Assembly: GCA_019155185.1 (NCBI GenBank)
Contig: CM032802.1
Span: forward strand, 13,621,638 to 13,685,637
DNA: 64,000 nucleotides
Direction of reading: 5' to 3'
Origin: Beaufortia kweichowensis
Lineage: Eukaryota > Chordata > Actinopteri > Cypriniformes > Gastromyzontidae
Shown: positions 31,601 to 46,396 of the stretch, piece after piece
Position numbering within the stretch: position 1 is the stretch's first letter
Layout of the letters: each line of letters begins with the position of its first letter
Notes under the pieces: generated by a model
Seen by the model: only the letters and a program-made list of their open reading frames with translations
The model's database searches: none
Told to the model about the DNA's origin: nothing
Translations under genes and position numbers: made by a program

Positions 31601-34600
31601 TGAATAGGTGTACACAGGGTTTTCGTTATTCATTATTGAAGATTTAAAAGAATCAATGAAGAGCGATATTTTCTGTCTCATTTTTAAAATAGGCACGCTC
31701 TCTGAAAAGTTTATATCAGTGTATGTCAGTGGCTCCAGCTTCCAGCACAAGTTAAAAACAATACTTTAGAATCAGCTTGTCCTGAGACGCCAGAGAAATT
31801 AATCCCACCCACAAGAGTGTTTAGGAGAAGATACCCTGGCAGAGATCTTTAAGTTGAACATTTTAACAACGTTTAGTGTTGTTGTAACCCTTGCTATAAA
31901 GGGAACAAAAGACTCGGATTACCATGCCGAATAATCATCGTTTGCTCATCAGAGGAAGAACCACACACAAAATCTGAAAGTGATAAACTGTAAGAGAACT
32001 GAAGTTTTTAGACGATCTCCCCTGAGACGTAATTTAAAAGCGTTATCAGAGCAAATTGAGAACAGGAACATCGTACTAAATTTTAAGGAACGATAAAGCT
32101 CCACTTAGAGCATGCTCCTTTCTTCTATGTTGCGAAAGCAACAAAGAACATTCATCAATGGCACGAAACACAAGCTCAACACCAATATTTCGCACCTGAT
32201 TCAAGCTCAAAAAGGAACATCGAGACTCATCATCGTGGGTTGGGAGACAAGCACTTAACGAAACGAACTTCCAAGTTAAAAACTATAGAAACGATCCTTA
32301 AAAGTACAGTCTTGACGTAATTCGCGACACACAAGTGGAAAGCTGTTCTGAAGAACTTCTCCACAACAACGGTTTATCCTGGCTGACTGGGTGCAGCCGT
32401 TAAAGTTGCACTCCACATTTAAATTAAATACAAGCATCAAATGAAAGGCGGAAACGTCCGCCTTGTGTTATACTTAAAAAAAAAACATTTTAACCTTTTC
32501 CTAAACCTGACACATTAAACTGTAACGATCAGTTTTATTTCGAAACCTTGTAATTCTTTCCTGTCTATTCATTTGAATTAATTTGTCTCCTAATATTTAT
32601 AAGTCCTTTTGGATAAAAGCGTCAGCTAAATGCCTAAATGTAAAAACATGTAAATGAAAGTGAGAACTTGCCCTCTGACGAAAGAAAAATGCTAGGTACA
32701 CAGACCGTCACATTAAATGAGCAGCGAATAATGGTGAGATTTGCATAATTTTGAGATGACTGATAATAGAAAAGAACAGCTAATTCTTGTCATTCACCAT
32801 GTTATGAAGAATACAAAGTATATTCATCATGGCCTTATACAGCAATGTTTGAAGATTAGTGAGGTCTGTGGTGTCAAGAAATGCGCTATAGCATCGCCTA
32901 TAAATATATCGCATACCAGTGCATTGATACCACGGGATATTGAACGCTTCATTCTGATTGATAGACAAACGTTTTAAGGTGTTCAATTTTTTATCAGGAA
33001 AAACGCACTGATGTGAAAGTGTTCCAGGTTAGTCGAGAGCAATACAGTTCCATATCATTTCCCCAAATGAACCTATATACCAGAAACATCATTGTCTACA
33101 GTAAGCCACAGCAACAAACTCAGCTAAGGAGGCCCTGCTTGATCTGATGTTTGAAGCCTTAAACTTTTAATTTAAGACAAACATGCAGTTTATTTTAAAC
33201 GAATAGAGCATTTTCAGGACAAATGCAGACATAGGGGACTTTATAGAAAAACAAGGTAAAAAGAGAAGCAGGATGGATTAATAACACTGATAGCTTGAGA
33301 GTTTTATTTTTTGCTTCATGATGATACCCAAAAGGTAGACCAAAAATAAATGAATATGAATAGGTGTACACAGGGTTTTCGTTATTCATTATTGAAGATT
33401 TAAAAGAATCAATGAAGAGCGATATTTTCTGTCTCATTTTTAAAATAGGCACGCTCTCTGAAAAGTTTATATCAGTGTATGTCAGTGGCTCCAGCTTCCG
33501 GCACAAGTTAAAAAACAATACTTTAGAATCAGCTTGTCCTGAGACGCCAGAGAAATTAATCCCACCCACAAGAGTGTTTAGGAGAAGATACCCTGGCAGA
33601 GATCTTTAAGTTGAACATTTTAACAACGTTTAGTGTTGTTGTAACCCTTGCTATAAAGGGAACAAAAGACTCGGATTACCATGCCGAATAATCATCGTTT
33701 GCTCATCAGAGGAAGAACCACACACAAAATCTGAAAGTGATAAACTGTAAGAGAACTGAAGTTTTTAGACGATCTCCCCTGAGACGTAATTTAAACGTTA
33801 TCAGAGCAAATTGAGAACAGGAACATCGTACTAAATTTTAAGGAACGATAAAAGCTCCACTTAGAGCATGCTCCTTTCTTCTATGTTGCGAAAGCAACAA
33901 AGAACATTCATCAATGGCACGAAACACAAGCTCAACACCAATATTTCGCACCTGATTCGCGCTCAAAAAGGAACATCGAGACTCATCATCGTGGGTTGGG
34001 AGACAAGCACTTAACGAAACGAACTTCCAAGTTAAAAACTATAGAAACGATCCTTAAAAGTACAGTCTTGACGTAATTCGCGACACACAAGTGGAAAGCT
34101 GTTCTGAAGAACTTCTCCACAACAACGGTTTATCCTGGCTGACTGGGTGCAGCCGTTAAAGTTACACTCCACATTTAAATTAAATACAAGCATCAAATGA
34201 AAGGCGGAAACGTCCGCCTTGTGTTATACTTCAAAAAAAAATTTTTAACCTTTTCCTAAACCTGACACATTAAACTGTAACGATCAGTTTTATTTCGGAA
34301 ACCTTGTAATTCTTTCCTGTCTATTCATTTGAATTAATTTGTCTCCTAATATTTATAAGTCCTTTTTGGATAAAAGCGTCAGCTAAATGCCTAAATGTAA
34401 AAACATGTAAATGAAAGTGAGAACTTGCCCTACGAAAGAAAATGCTAGGTACACAGACCGTCACATTAAATGAGCAGCGAATAATGGTGAGATTTGCATA
34501 ATTTTGAGATGACTGATAATAGAAAGAACAGCTAATTCTTGTCATTCACCATGTTATGAAGAATACAAAGTATATTCATCATGGCCTTATACAGCAATGT

Positions 34601-37600
34601 TTGAAGATTAGTGAGGTCTGTGGTGTCAAGAAATGCGCTATAGCATCGCCTATAAATATACGCATACCAGTGCATTGATACCACGGGATATTGAGCGCTT
34701 CATTCTGATTGATAGACAAACGTTTTAAGGTGTTCAATTTTTATCAGGAAAAACGCACTGATGTGAAAGTGTTCCAGGTTAGTCGAGAGCAATACAGTTC
34801 CATATCATTTCCCCAAATGAACCTATATATACCAGAAACATCATTGTCTACAGTAAGCCACAGCAACAAACTCAGCTAAGGAGGCCCTGCTTGATCTGAT
34901 GTTTGAAGCCTTAAACTTTTAATTTAAGACAAACATGCAGTTTATTTTAAACGAATAGAGCATTTTCAGGACAAATGCAGACATAGGGGACTTTTATAGA
35001 AAAACAAGGTAAAAAGAGAAGCAGGATGGATTAATAACACTGATAGCTTGAGAGTTTTATTTTTTTGCTTCATGATGATACCCAAAAGGTAGACCAAAAA
35101 ATAAATGAATATGAATAGGTGTACACAGGGTTTTCGTTATTCATTATTGAAGATTTAAAAGAATCAATGAAGAGCGATATTTTCTGTCTCATTTTTAAAA
35201 TAGGCACGCTCTCTGAAAAGTTTATATCAGTGTATGTCAGTGGCTCCAGCTTCCGGCACAAGTTAAAAAACAATACTTTAGAATCAGCTTGTCCTGAGAC
35301 GCCAGAGAAATTAATCCCACCCACAAGAGTGTTTAGGAGAAGATACCCTGGCAGAGATCTTTAAGTTGAACATTTTAACAACGTTTAGTGTTGTTGTAAC
35401 CCTTGCTATAAGGGAACAAAAGACTCGGATTACCATGCCGAATAATCATCGTTTGCTCATCAGAGGAAGAACCACACACAAAATCTGAAAGTGATAAACT
35501 GTAAGAGAACTGAAGTTTTAGACGATCTCCCTGAGACGTAATTTAAACGTTATCAGAGCAAATTGAGAACAGGAACATCGTACTAAATTTTAAGGAACGA
35601 TAAAAGCTCCACTTAGAGCATGCTCCTTTCTTCTATGTTGCGAAAGCAACAAAGAACATTCATCAATGGCACGAAACACAAGCTCAACACCAATATTTCG
35701 CACCTGATTCGCGCTCAAAAAGGAACATCGAGACTCATCATCGTGGGTTGGGAGACAAGCACTTAACGAAACGAACTTCCAAGTTAAAAACTATAGAAAC
35801 GATCCTTAAAAGTACAGTCTTGACGTAATTCGCGACACACAAGTGGAAAGCTGTTCTGAAGAACTTCTCCACAACAACGGTTTATCCTGGCTGACTGGGT
35901 GCAGCCGTTAAAGTTGCACTCCACATTTAAATTAAATACAAGCATCAAATGAAAGGCGGAAACGTCCGCCTTGTGTTATACTTCAAAAAAAAAAAAACAT
36001 TTTAACCTTTTCCTAAACCTGACACATTAAACTGTAACGATCAGTTTTTATTTCGGAAACCTTGTAATTCTTTCCTGTCTATTCATTTGAATTAATTTGT
36101 CTCCTAATATTTATAAGTCCTTTTGGATAAAAGCGTCAGCTAAATGCCTAAATGTAAAAACATGTAAATGAAAGTGAGAACTTGCCCTACGAAAGAAAAT
36201 GCTAGGTACACAGACCGTCACATTAAATGAGCAGCTTTGAATAATGGTGAGATTTGCATAATTTTGAGATGACTGATAATAGAAAGAACAGCTAATTCTT
36301 GTCATTCACCATGTTATGAAGAATACAAAGTATATTCATCATGGCCTTATACAGCAATGTTTGAAGATTAGTGAGGTCTGTGGTGTCAAGAAATGCGCTA
36401 TAGCATCGCCTATAAATATCATGCATACCAGTGCATTGATACCACGGGATATTGAACGCTTCATTCTGATTGATAGACAAACGTTTTAAGGTGTTCAATT
36501 TTTTATCAGGAAAAACGCACTGATGTGAAAGTGTTCCAGGTTAGTCGAGAGCAATACAGTTCCATATCATTTCCCCAAATGAACCTATATACCAGAAACA
36601 TCATTGTCTACAGTAAGCCACAGCAACAAACTCAGCTAAGGAGGCCCTGCTTGATCTGATGTTTGAAGCCTTAAACTTTTAATTTAAGACAAACATGCAG
36701 TTTATTTTAAACGAATAGAGCATTTTCAGGACAAATGCAGACATAGGGACTTTTATAGAAAAACAAGGTAAAAAGAGAAGCAGGATGGATTAATAACACT
36801 GATAGCTTGAGAGTTTTATTTTTTGCTTCATGATGATACCCAAAAGGTAGACCAAAAATAAATGAATATGAATAGGTGTACACAGGGTTTTCGTTATTCA
36901 TTATTGAAGATTTAAAAGAATCAATGAAGAGCGATATTTTCTGTCTCATTTTTAAAATAGGCACGCTCTCTGAAAAGTTTATATCAGTGTATGTCAGTGG
37001 CTCCAGCTTCCAGCACAAGTTAAAAACAATACTTTAGAATCAGCTTGTCCTGAGACGCCAGAGAAATTAATCCCACCCACAAGAGTGTTTAGGAGAAGAT
37101 ACCCTGGCAGAGATCTTTAAGTTGAACATTTTAACAACGTTTAGTGTTGTTGTAACCCTTGCTATAAGGGAACAAAAGACTCGGATTACCATGCCGAATA
37201 ATCATCGTTTGCTCATCAGAGGAAGAACCACACACAAAATCTGAAAGTGATAAACTGTAAGAGAACTGAAGTTTTAGACGATCTCCCCTGAGACGTAATT
37301 TAAACGTTATCAGAGCAAATTGAGAACAGGAACATCGTACTAAATTTTAAGGAACGATAAAAGCTCCACTTAGAGCATGCTCCTTTCTTCTATGTTGCGA
37401 AAGCAACAAAGAACATTCATCAATGGCACGAAACACAAGCTCAACACCAATATTTCGCACCTGATTCAAGCTCAAAAGGAACATCGAGACTCATCATCGT
37501 GGGTTGGGAGACAAGCACTTAACGAAACGAACTTCCAAGTTAAAAACTATAGAAACGATCCTTAAAAGTACAGTCTTGACGTAATTCGCGACACACAAGT

Positions 37601-40600
37601 GGAAAGCTGTTCTGAAGAACTTCTCCACAACAACGGTTTATCCTGGCTGACTGGGTGCAGCCGTTAAAGTTGCACTCCACATTTAAATTAAATACAAGCA
37701 TCAAATGAAAGGCGGAAACGTCCGCCTTGTGTTATACTTTAAAAAAAAAAACATTTTAACCTTTTCCTAAACCTGACACATTAAACTGTAACGATCAGTT
37801 TTATTTCGAAACCTTGTAATTCTTTCCTGTCTATTCATTTGAATTAATTTGTCTCCTAATATTTATAAGTCCTTTTGGATAAAAGCGTCAGCTAAATGCC
37901 TAAATGTAAAACATGTAAATGAAAGTGAGAACTTGCCCTACTGAAAGAAAATGCTAGGTACACAGACCGTCACATTAAATGAGCAGCGAATAATGGTGAG
38001 ATTTGCATAATTTTGAGATGACTGATAATAGAAAGAACAGCTAATTCTTGTCATTCACCATGTTATGAAGAATACAAAGTATATTCATCATGGCCTTATA
38101 CAGCAATGTTTGAAGATTAGTGAGGTCTGTGGTGTCAAGAAATGCGCTATAGCATCGCCTATAAATATACGCATACCAGTGCATTGATACCACGGGATAT
38201 TGAACGCTTCATTCTGATTGATAGACAAACGTTTTAAGGTGTTCAATTTTTATCAGGAAAAACGCACTGATGTGAAAGTGTTCCAGGTTAGTCGAGAGCA
38301 ATACAGTTCCATATCATTTCCCCAAATGAACCTATATACCAGAAACATCATTGTCTACAGTAAGCCACAGCAACAAACTCAGCTAAGGAGGCCCTGCTTG
38401 ATCTGATGTTTGAAGCCTTAAACTTTTAATTTAAGACAAACATGCAGTTTATTTTAAACGAATAGAGCATTTTCAGGACAAATGCAGACATAGGGACTTT
38501 ATAGAAAAACAAGGTAAAAAGAGAAGCAGGATGGATTAATAACACTGATAGCTTGAGAGTTTTATTTTTTTGCTTCATGATGATACCCAAAAGGTAGACC
38601 AAAAAATAAATGAATATGAATAGGTGTACACAGGGTTTTCGTTATTCATTATTGAAGATTTAAAAGAATCAATGAAGAGCGATATTTTCTGTCTCATTTT
38701 AAAATAGGCACGCTCTCTGAAAAGTTTATATCAGTGTATGTCAGTGGCTCCAGCTTCCGGCACAAGTTAAAAAACAATACTTTAGAATCAGCTTGTCCTG
38801 AGACGCCAGAGAAATTAATCCCACCCACAAGAGTGTTTAGGAGAAGATACCCTGGCAGAGATCTTTAAGTTGAACATTTTAACAACGTTTAGTGTTGTTG
38901 TAACCCTTGCTATAAGGGAACAAAAAGACTCGGATTACCATGCCGAATAATCATCGTTTGCTCATCAGAGGAAGAACCACACACAAAATCTGAAAGTGAT
39001 AAACTGTAAGAGAACTGAAGTTTTTAGACGATCTCCCCTGAGACGTAATTTAAACGTTATCAGAGCGAATTGAGAACAGGAACATCGTACTAAATTTTAA
39101 GGAACGATAAAAGCTCCACTTAGAGCATGCTCCTTTCTTCTATGTTGCGAAAGCAACAAAGAACATTCATCAATGGCACGAAACACAAGCTCAACACCAA
39201 TATTTCGCACCTGATTCGCTCAAAAGGAACATCGAGACTCATCATCGTGGGTTGGGAGACAAGCACTTAACGAAACGAACTTCCAAGTTAAAAACTATAG
39301 AAACGATCCTTAAAAGTACAGTCTTGACGTAAGTCGCGACACACAAGTGGAAAGCTGTTCTGAAGAACTTCTCCACAACAACGGTTTATCCTGGCTGACT
39401 GGGTGCAGCCGTTAAAGTTACACTCCACATTTAAATTAAATACAAGCATCAAATGAAAGGCGGAAACGTCCGCCTTGTGTTATACTTAAAAAAAAAAAAC
39501 ATTTTAACCTTTTCCTAAACCTGACACATTAAACTGTAACGATCAGTTTTTATTTCGGAAACCTTGTAATTCTTTCCTGTCTATTCATTTGAATTAATTT
39601 GTCTCCTAATATTTATAAGTCCTTTTGGATAAAAGCGTCAGCTAAATGCCTAAATGTAAAACATGTAAATGAAAGTGAGAACTTGCCCTACTGAAAAGAA
39701 AATGCTAGGTACACAGACCGTCACATTAAATGAGCAGCGAATAATGGTGAGATTTGCATAATTTTGAGATGACTGATAATAGAAAGAACAGCTAATTCTT
39801 GTCATTCACCATGTTATGAAGAATACAAAGTATATTCATCATGGCCTTATACAGCAATGTTTGAAGATTAGTGAGGTCTGTGGTGTCAAGAAATGCGCTA
39901 TAGCATCGCCTATAAATATACGCATACCAGTGCATTGATACCACGGGATATTGAACGCTTCATTCTGATTGATAGACAAACGTTTTAAGGTGTTCAATTT
40001 TTATCAGGAAAAACGCACTGATGTGAAAGTGTTCCAGGTTAGTCGAGAGCAATACAGTTCCATATCATTTCCCCAAATGAACCTATATACCAGAAACATC
40101 ATTGTCTACAGTAAGCCACAGCAACAAACTCAGCTAAGGAGGCCCTGCTTGATCTGATGTTTGAAGCCTTAAACTTTTAATTTAAGACAAACATGCAGTT
40201 TATTTTAAACGAATAGAGCATTTTCAGGACAAATGCAGACATAGGGGACTTTATAGAAAAACAAGGTAAAAAGAGAAGCAGGATGGATTAATAACACTGA
40301 TAGCTTGAGAGTTTTATTTTTTGCTTCATGATGATACCCAAAAGGTAGACCAAAAATAAATGAATATGAATAGGTGTACACAGGGTTTTCGTTATTCATT
40401 ATTGAAGATTTAAAAGAATCAATGAAGAGCGATATTTTCTGTCTCATTTTTAAAATAGGCACGCTCTCTGAAAAGTTTATATCAGTGTATGTCAGTGGCT
40501 CCAGCTTCCAGCACAAGTTAAAAACAATACTTTAGAATCAGCTTGTCCTGAGACGCCAGAGAAATTAATCCCACCCACAAGAGTGTTTAGGAGAAGATAC

Positions 40601-43600
40601 CCTGGCAGAGATCTTTAAGTTGAACATTTTAACAACGTTTAGTGTTGTTGTAACCCTTGCTATAAGGGAACAAAAGACTCGGATTACCATGCCGAATAAT
40701 CATCGTTTGCTCATCAGAGGAAGAACCACACACAAAATCTGAAAGTGATAAACTGTAAGAGAACTGAAGTTTTAGACGATCTCCCTGAGACGTAATTTAA
40801 ACGTTATCAGAGCAAATTGAGAACAGGAACATCGTACTAAATTTTAAGGAACGATAAAAGCTCCACTTAGAGCATGCTCCTTTCTTCTATGTTGCGAAAA
40901 GCAACAAAGAACATTCATCAATGGCACGAAACACAAGCTCAACACCAATATTTCGCACCTGATTCAAGCGCTCAAAAAGGAACATCGAGACTCATCATCG
41001 TGGGTTGGGAGACAAGCACTTAACGAAACGAACTTCCAAGTTAAAAACTATAGAAACGATCCTTAAAAGTACAGTCTTGACGTAATTCGCGACACACAAG
41101 TGGAAAGCTGTTCTGAAGAACTTCTCCACAACAACGGTTTATCCTGGCTGACTGGGTGCAGCCGTTAAAGTTGCACTCCACATTTAAATTAAATACAAGC
41201 ATCAAATGAAAGGCGGAAACGTCCGCCTTGTGTTATACTTCAAAAAAAAAAAAATTTTAACCTTTTCCTAAACCTGACACATTAAACTGTAACGATCAGT
41301 TTTATTTCGAAACCTTGTAATTCTTTCCTGTCTATTCATTTGAATTAATTTGTCTCCTAATATTTATAAGTCCTTTTGGATAAAAGCGTCAGCTAAATGC
41401 CTAAATGTAAAACATGTAAATGAAAGTGAGAACTTGCCCTACTGAAAGAAAATGCTAGGTACACAGACCGTCACATTAAATGAGCAGCGAATAATGGTGA
41501 GATTTGCATAATTTTGAGATGACTGATAATAGAAAGAACAGCTAATTCTTGTCATTCACCATGTTATGAAGAATACAAAGTATATTCATCATGGCCTTAT
41601 ACAGCAATGTTTGAAGATTAGTGAGGTCTGTGGTGTCAAGAAATGCGCTATAGCATCGCCTATAAATATACGCATACCAGTGCATTGATACCACGGGATA
41701 TTGAACGCTTCATTCTGATTGATAGACAAACGTTTTAAGGTGTTCAATTTTTATCAGGAAAAACGCACTGATGTGAAAGTGTTCCAGGTTAGTCGAGAGC
41801 AATACAGTTCCATATCATTTCCCCAAATGAACCTATATACCAGAAACATCATTGTCTACAGTAAGCCACAGCAACAAACTCAGCTAAGGAGGCCCTGCTT
41901 GATCTGATGTTTGAAGCCTTAAACTTTTAATTTAAGACAAACATGCAGTTTATTTTAAACGAATAGAGCATTTTCAGGACAAATGCAGACATAGGGGACT
42001 TTATAGAAAAACAAGGTAAAAAGAGAAGCAGGATGGATTAATAACACTGATAGCTTGAGAGTTTTATTTTTTGCTTCATGATGATACCCAAAAGGTAGAC
42101 CAAAAATAAATGAATATGAATAGGTGTACACAGGGTTTTCGTTATTCATTATTGAAGATTTAAAAGAATCAATGAAGAGCGATATTTTCTGTCTCATTTT
42201 TTAAAATAGGCACGCTCTCTGAAAAGTTTATATCAGTGTATGTCAGTGGCTCCAGCTTCCGGCACAAGTTAAAAACAATACTTTAGAATCAGCTTGTCCT
42301 GAGACGCCAGAGAAATTAATCCCACCCACAAGAGTGTTTAGGAGAAGATACCCTGGCAGAGATCTTTAAGTTGAACATTTTAACAACGTTTAGTGTTGTT
42401 GTAACCCTTGCTATAAAGGGAACAAAAAGACTCGGATTACCATGCCGAATAATCATCGTTTGCTCATCAGAGGAAGAACCACACACAAAATCTGAAAGTG
42501 ATAAACTGTAAGAGAACTGAAGTTTTAGACGATCTCCCCTGAGACGTAATTTAAACGTTATCAGAGCAAATTGAGAACAGGAACATCGTACTAAATTTTA
42601 AGGAACGATAAAAGCTCCACTTAGAGCATGCTCCTTTCTTCTATGTTGCGAAAGCAACAAAGAACATTCATCAATGGCACGAAACACAAGCTCAACACCA
42701 ATATTTCGCACCTGATTCAAGCTCAAAAGGAACATCGAGACTCATCATCGTGGGTTGGGAGACAAGCACTTAACGAAACGAACTTCCAAGTTAAAAACTA
42801 TAGAAACGATCCTTAAAAGTACAGTCTTGACGTAATTCGCGACACACAAGTGGAAAGCTGTTCTGAAGAACTTCTCCACAACAACGGTTTATCCTGGCTG
42901 ACTGGGTGCAGCCGTTAAAGTTGCACTCCACATTTAAATTAAATACAAGCATCAAATGAAAGGCGGAAACGTCCGCCTTGTGTTATACTTTCAAAAAAAA
43001 ACATTTTAACCTTTTCCTAAACCTGACACATTAAACTGTAACGATCAGTTTTATTTCGGAAACCTTGTAATTCTTTCCTGTCTATTCATTTGAATTAATT
43101 TGTCTCCTAATATTTATAAGTCCTTTTGGATAAAAGCGTCAGCTAAATGCCTAAATGTAAAAACATGTAAATGAAAGTGAGAACTTGCCCTACGAAAAAA
43201 AAAATGCTAGGTACACAGACCGTCACATTAAATGAGCAGCGAATAATGGTGAGATTTGCATAATTTTGAGATGACTGATAATAGAAAGAACAGCTAATTC
43301 TTGTCATTCACCATGTTATGAAGAATACAAAGTATATTCATCATGGCCTTATACAGCAATGTTTGAAGATTAGTGAGGTCTGTGGTGTCAAGAAATGCGC
43401 TATAGCATCGCCTATAAATATACGCATACCAGTGCATTGATACCACGGGATATTGAACGCTTCATTCTGATTGATAGACAAACGTTTTAAGGTGTTCAAT
43501 TTTTTATCAGGAAAAACGCACTGATGTGAAAGTGTTCCAGGTTAGTCGAGAGCAATACAGTTCCATATCATTTCCCCAAATGAACCTATATACCAGAAAC

Positions 43601-46396
43601 ATCATTGTCTACAGTAAGCCACAGCAACAAACTCAGCTAAGGAGGCCCTGCTTGATCTGATGTTTGAAGCCTTAAACTTTTAATTTAAGACAAACATGCA
43701 GTTTATTTTAAACGAATAGAGCATTTTCAGGACAAATGCAGACATAGGGGACTTTATAGAAAAACAAGGTAAAAAGAGAAGCAGGATGGATTAATAACAC
43801 TGATAGCTTGAGAGTTTTATTTTTTGCTTCATGATGATACCCAAAAGGTAGACCAAAAATAAATGAATATGAATAGGTGTACACAGGGTTTTCGTTATTC
43901 ATTATTGAAGATTTAAAAGAATCAATGAAGAGCGATATTTTCTGTCTCATTTTTAAAATAGGCACGCTCTCTGAAAAGTTTATATCAGTGTATGTCAGTG
44001 GCTCCAGCTTCCAGCACAAGTTAAAAACAATACTTTAGAATCAGCTTGTCCTGAGACGCCAGAGAAATTAATCCCACCCACAAGAGTGTTTAGGAGAAGA
44101 TACCCTGGCAGAGATCTTTAAGTTAAACATTTTAACAACGTTTAGTGTTGTTGTAACCCTTGCTATAAGGGAACAAAAAGACTCGGATTACCATGCCGAA
44201 TAATCATCGTTTGCTCATCAGAGGAAGAACCACACACAAAATCTGAAAGTGATAAACTGTAAGAGAACTGAAGTTTTTAGACGATCTCCCCTGAGACGTA
44301 ATTTAAACGTTATCAGAGCAAATTGAGAACAGGAACATCGTACTAAATTTTAAGGAACGATAAAAGCTCCACTTAGAGCATGCTCCTTTCTTCTATGTTG
44401 CGAAAGCAACAAAGAACATTCATCAATGGCACGAAACACAAGCTCAACACCAATATTTCGCACCTGATTCGCGCTCAAAAAGGAACATCGAGACTCATCA
44501 TCGTGGGTTGGGAGACAAGCACTTAACGAAACGAACTTCCAAGTTAAAAACTATAGAAACGATCCTTAAAAGTACAGTCTTGACGTAATTCGCGACACAC
44601 AAGTGGAAAGCTGTTCTGAAGAACTTCTCCACAACAACGGTTTATCCTGGCTGACTGGGTGCAGCCGTTAAAGTTGCACTCCACATTTAAATTAAATACA
44701 AGCATCAAATGAAAGGCGGAAACGTCCGCCTTGTGTTATACTTCAAAAAAAAAACATTTTAACCTTTTCCTAAACCTGACACATTAAACTGTAACGATCA
44801 GTTTTTATTTCGGAAACCTTGTAATTCTTTCCTGTCTATTCATTTGAATTAATTTGTCTCCTAATATTTATAAGTCCTTTTGGATAAAAGCGTCAGCTAA
44901 ATGCCTAAATGTAAAAACATGTAAATGAAAGTGAGAACTTGCCCTACGAAAGAAAATGCTAGGTACACAGACCGTCACATTAAATGAGCAGCGAATAATG
45001 GTGAGATTTGCATAATTTTGAGATGACTGATAATAGAAAGAACAGCTAATTCTTGTCATTCACCATGTTATGAAGAATACAAAGTATATTCATCATGGCC
45101 TTATACAGCAATGTTTGAAGATTAGTGAGGTCTGTGGTGTCAAGAAATGCGCTATAGCATCGCCTATAAATATACGCATACCAGTGCATTGATACCACGG
45201 GATATTGAACGCTTCATTCTGATTGATAGACAAACGTTTTAAGGTGTTCAATTTTTATCAGGAAAAACGCACTGATGTGAAAGTGTTCCAGGTTAGTCGA
45301 GAGCAATACAGTTCCATATCATTTCCCCAAATGAACCTATATACCAGAAACATCATTGTCTACAGTAAGCCACAGCAACAAACTCAGCTAAGGAGGCCCT
45401 GCTTGATCTGATGTTTGAAGCCTTAAACTTTTAATTTAAGACAAACATGCAGTTTATTTTAAACGAATAGAGCATTTTCAGGACAAATGCAGACATAGGG
45501 GACTTTATAGAAAAACAAGGTAAAAAGAGAAGCAGGATGGATTAATAACACTGATAGCTTGAGAGTTTTATTTTTTTGCTTCATGATGATACCCAAAAGG
45601 TAGACCAAAAATAAATGAATATGAATAGGTGTACACAGGGTTTTCGTTATTCATTATTGAAGATTTAAAAGAATCAATGAAGAGCGATATTTTCTGTCTC
45701 ATTTTAAAATAGGCACGCTCTCTGAAAAGTTTATATCAGTGTATGTCAGTGGCTCCAGCTTCCAGCACAAGTTAAAAACAATACTTTAGAATCAGCTTGT
45801 CCTGAGACGCCAGAGAAATTAATCCCACCCACAAGAGTGTGTTTAGGAGAAGATACCCTGGCAGAGATCTTTAAGTTAAACATTTTAACAACGTTTAGTG
45901 TTGTTGTAACCCTTGCTATAAGGGAACAAAAGACTCGGATTACCATGCCGAATAATCATCGTTTGCTCATCAGAGGAAGAACCACACACAAAATCTGAAA
46001 GTGATAAACTGTAAGAGAACTGAAGTTTTAGACGATCTCCCTGAGACGTAATTTAAACGTTATCAGAGCAAATTGAGAACAGGAACATCGTACTAAATTT
46101 TAAGGAACGATAAAGCTCCACTTAGAGCATGCTCCTTTCTTCTATGTTGCGAAAGCAACAAAGAACATTCATCAATGGCACGAAACACAAGCTCAACACC
46201 AATATTTCGCACCTGATTCAAGCTCAAAAGGAACATCGAGACTCATCATCGTGGGTTGGGAGACAAGCACTTAACGAAACGAACTTCCAAGTTAAAACTA
46301 TAGAAACGATCCTTAAAAGTACAGTCTTGACGTAATTCGCGACACACACAAGTGGAAAGCTGTTCTGAAGAACTTCTCCACAACAACGGTTTATCC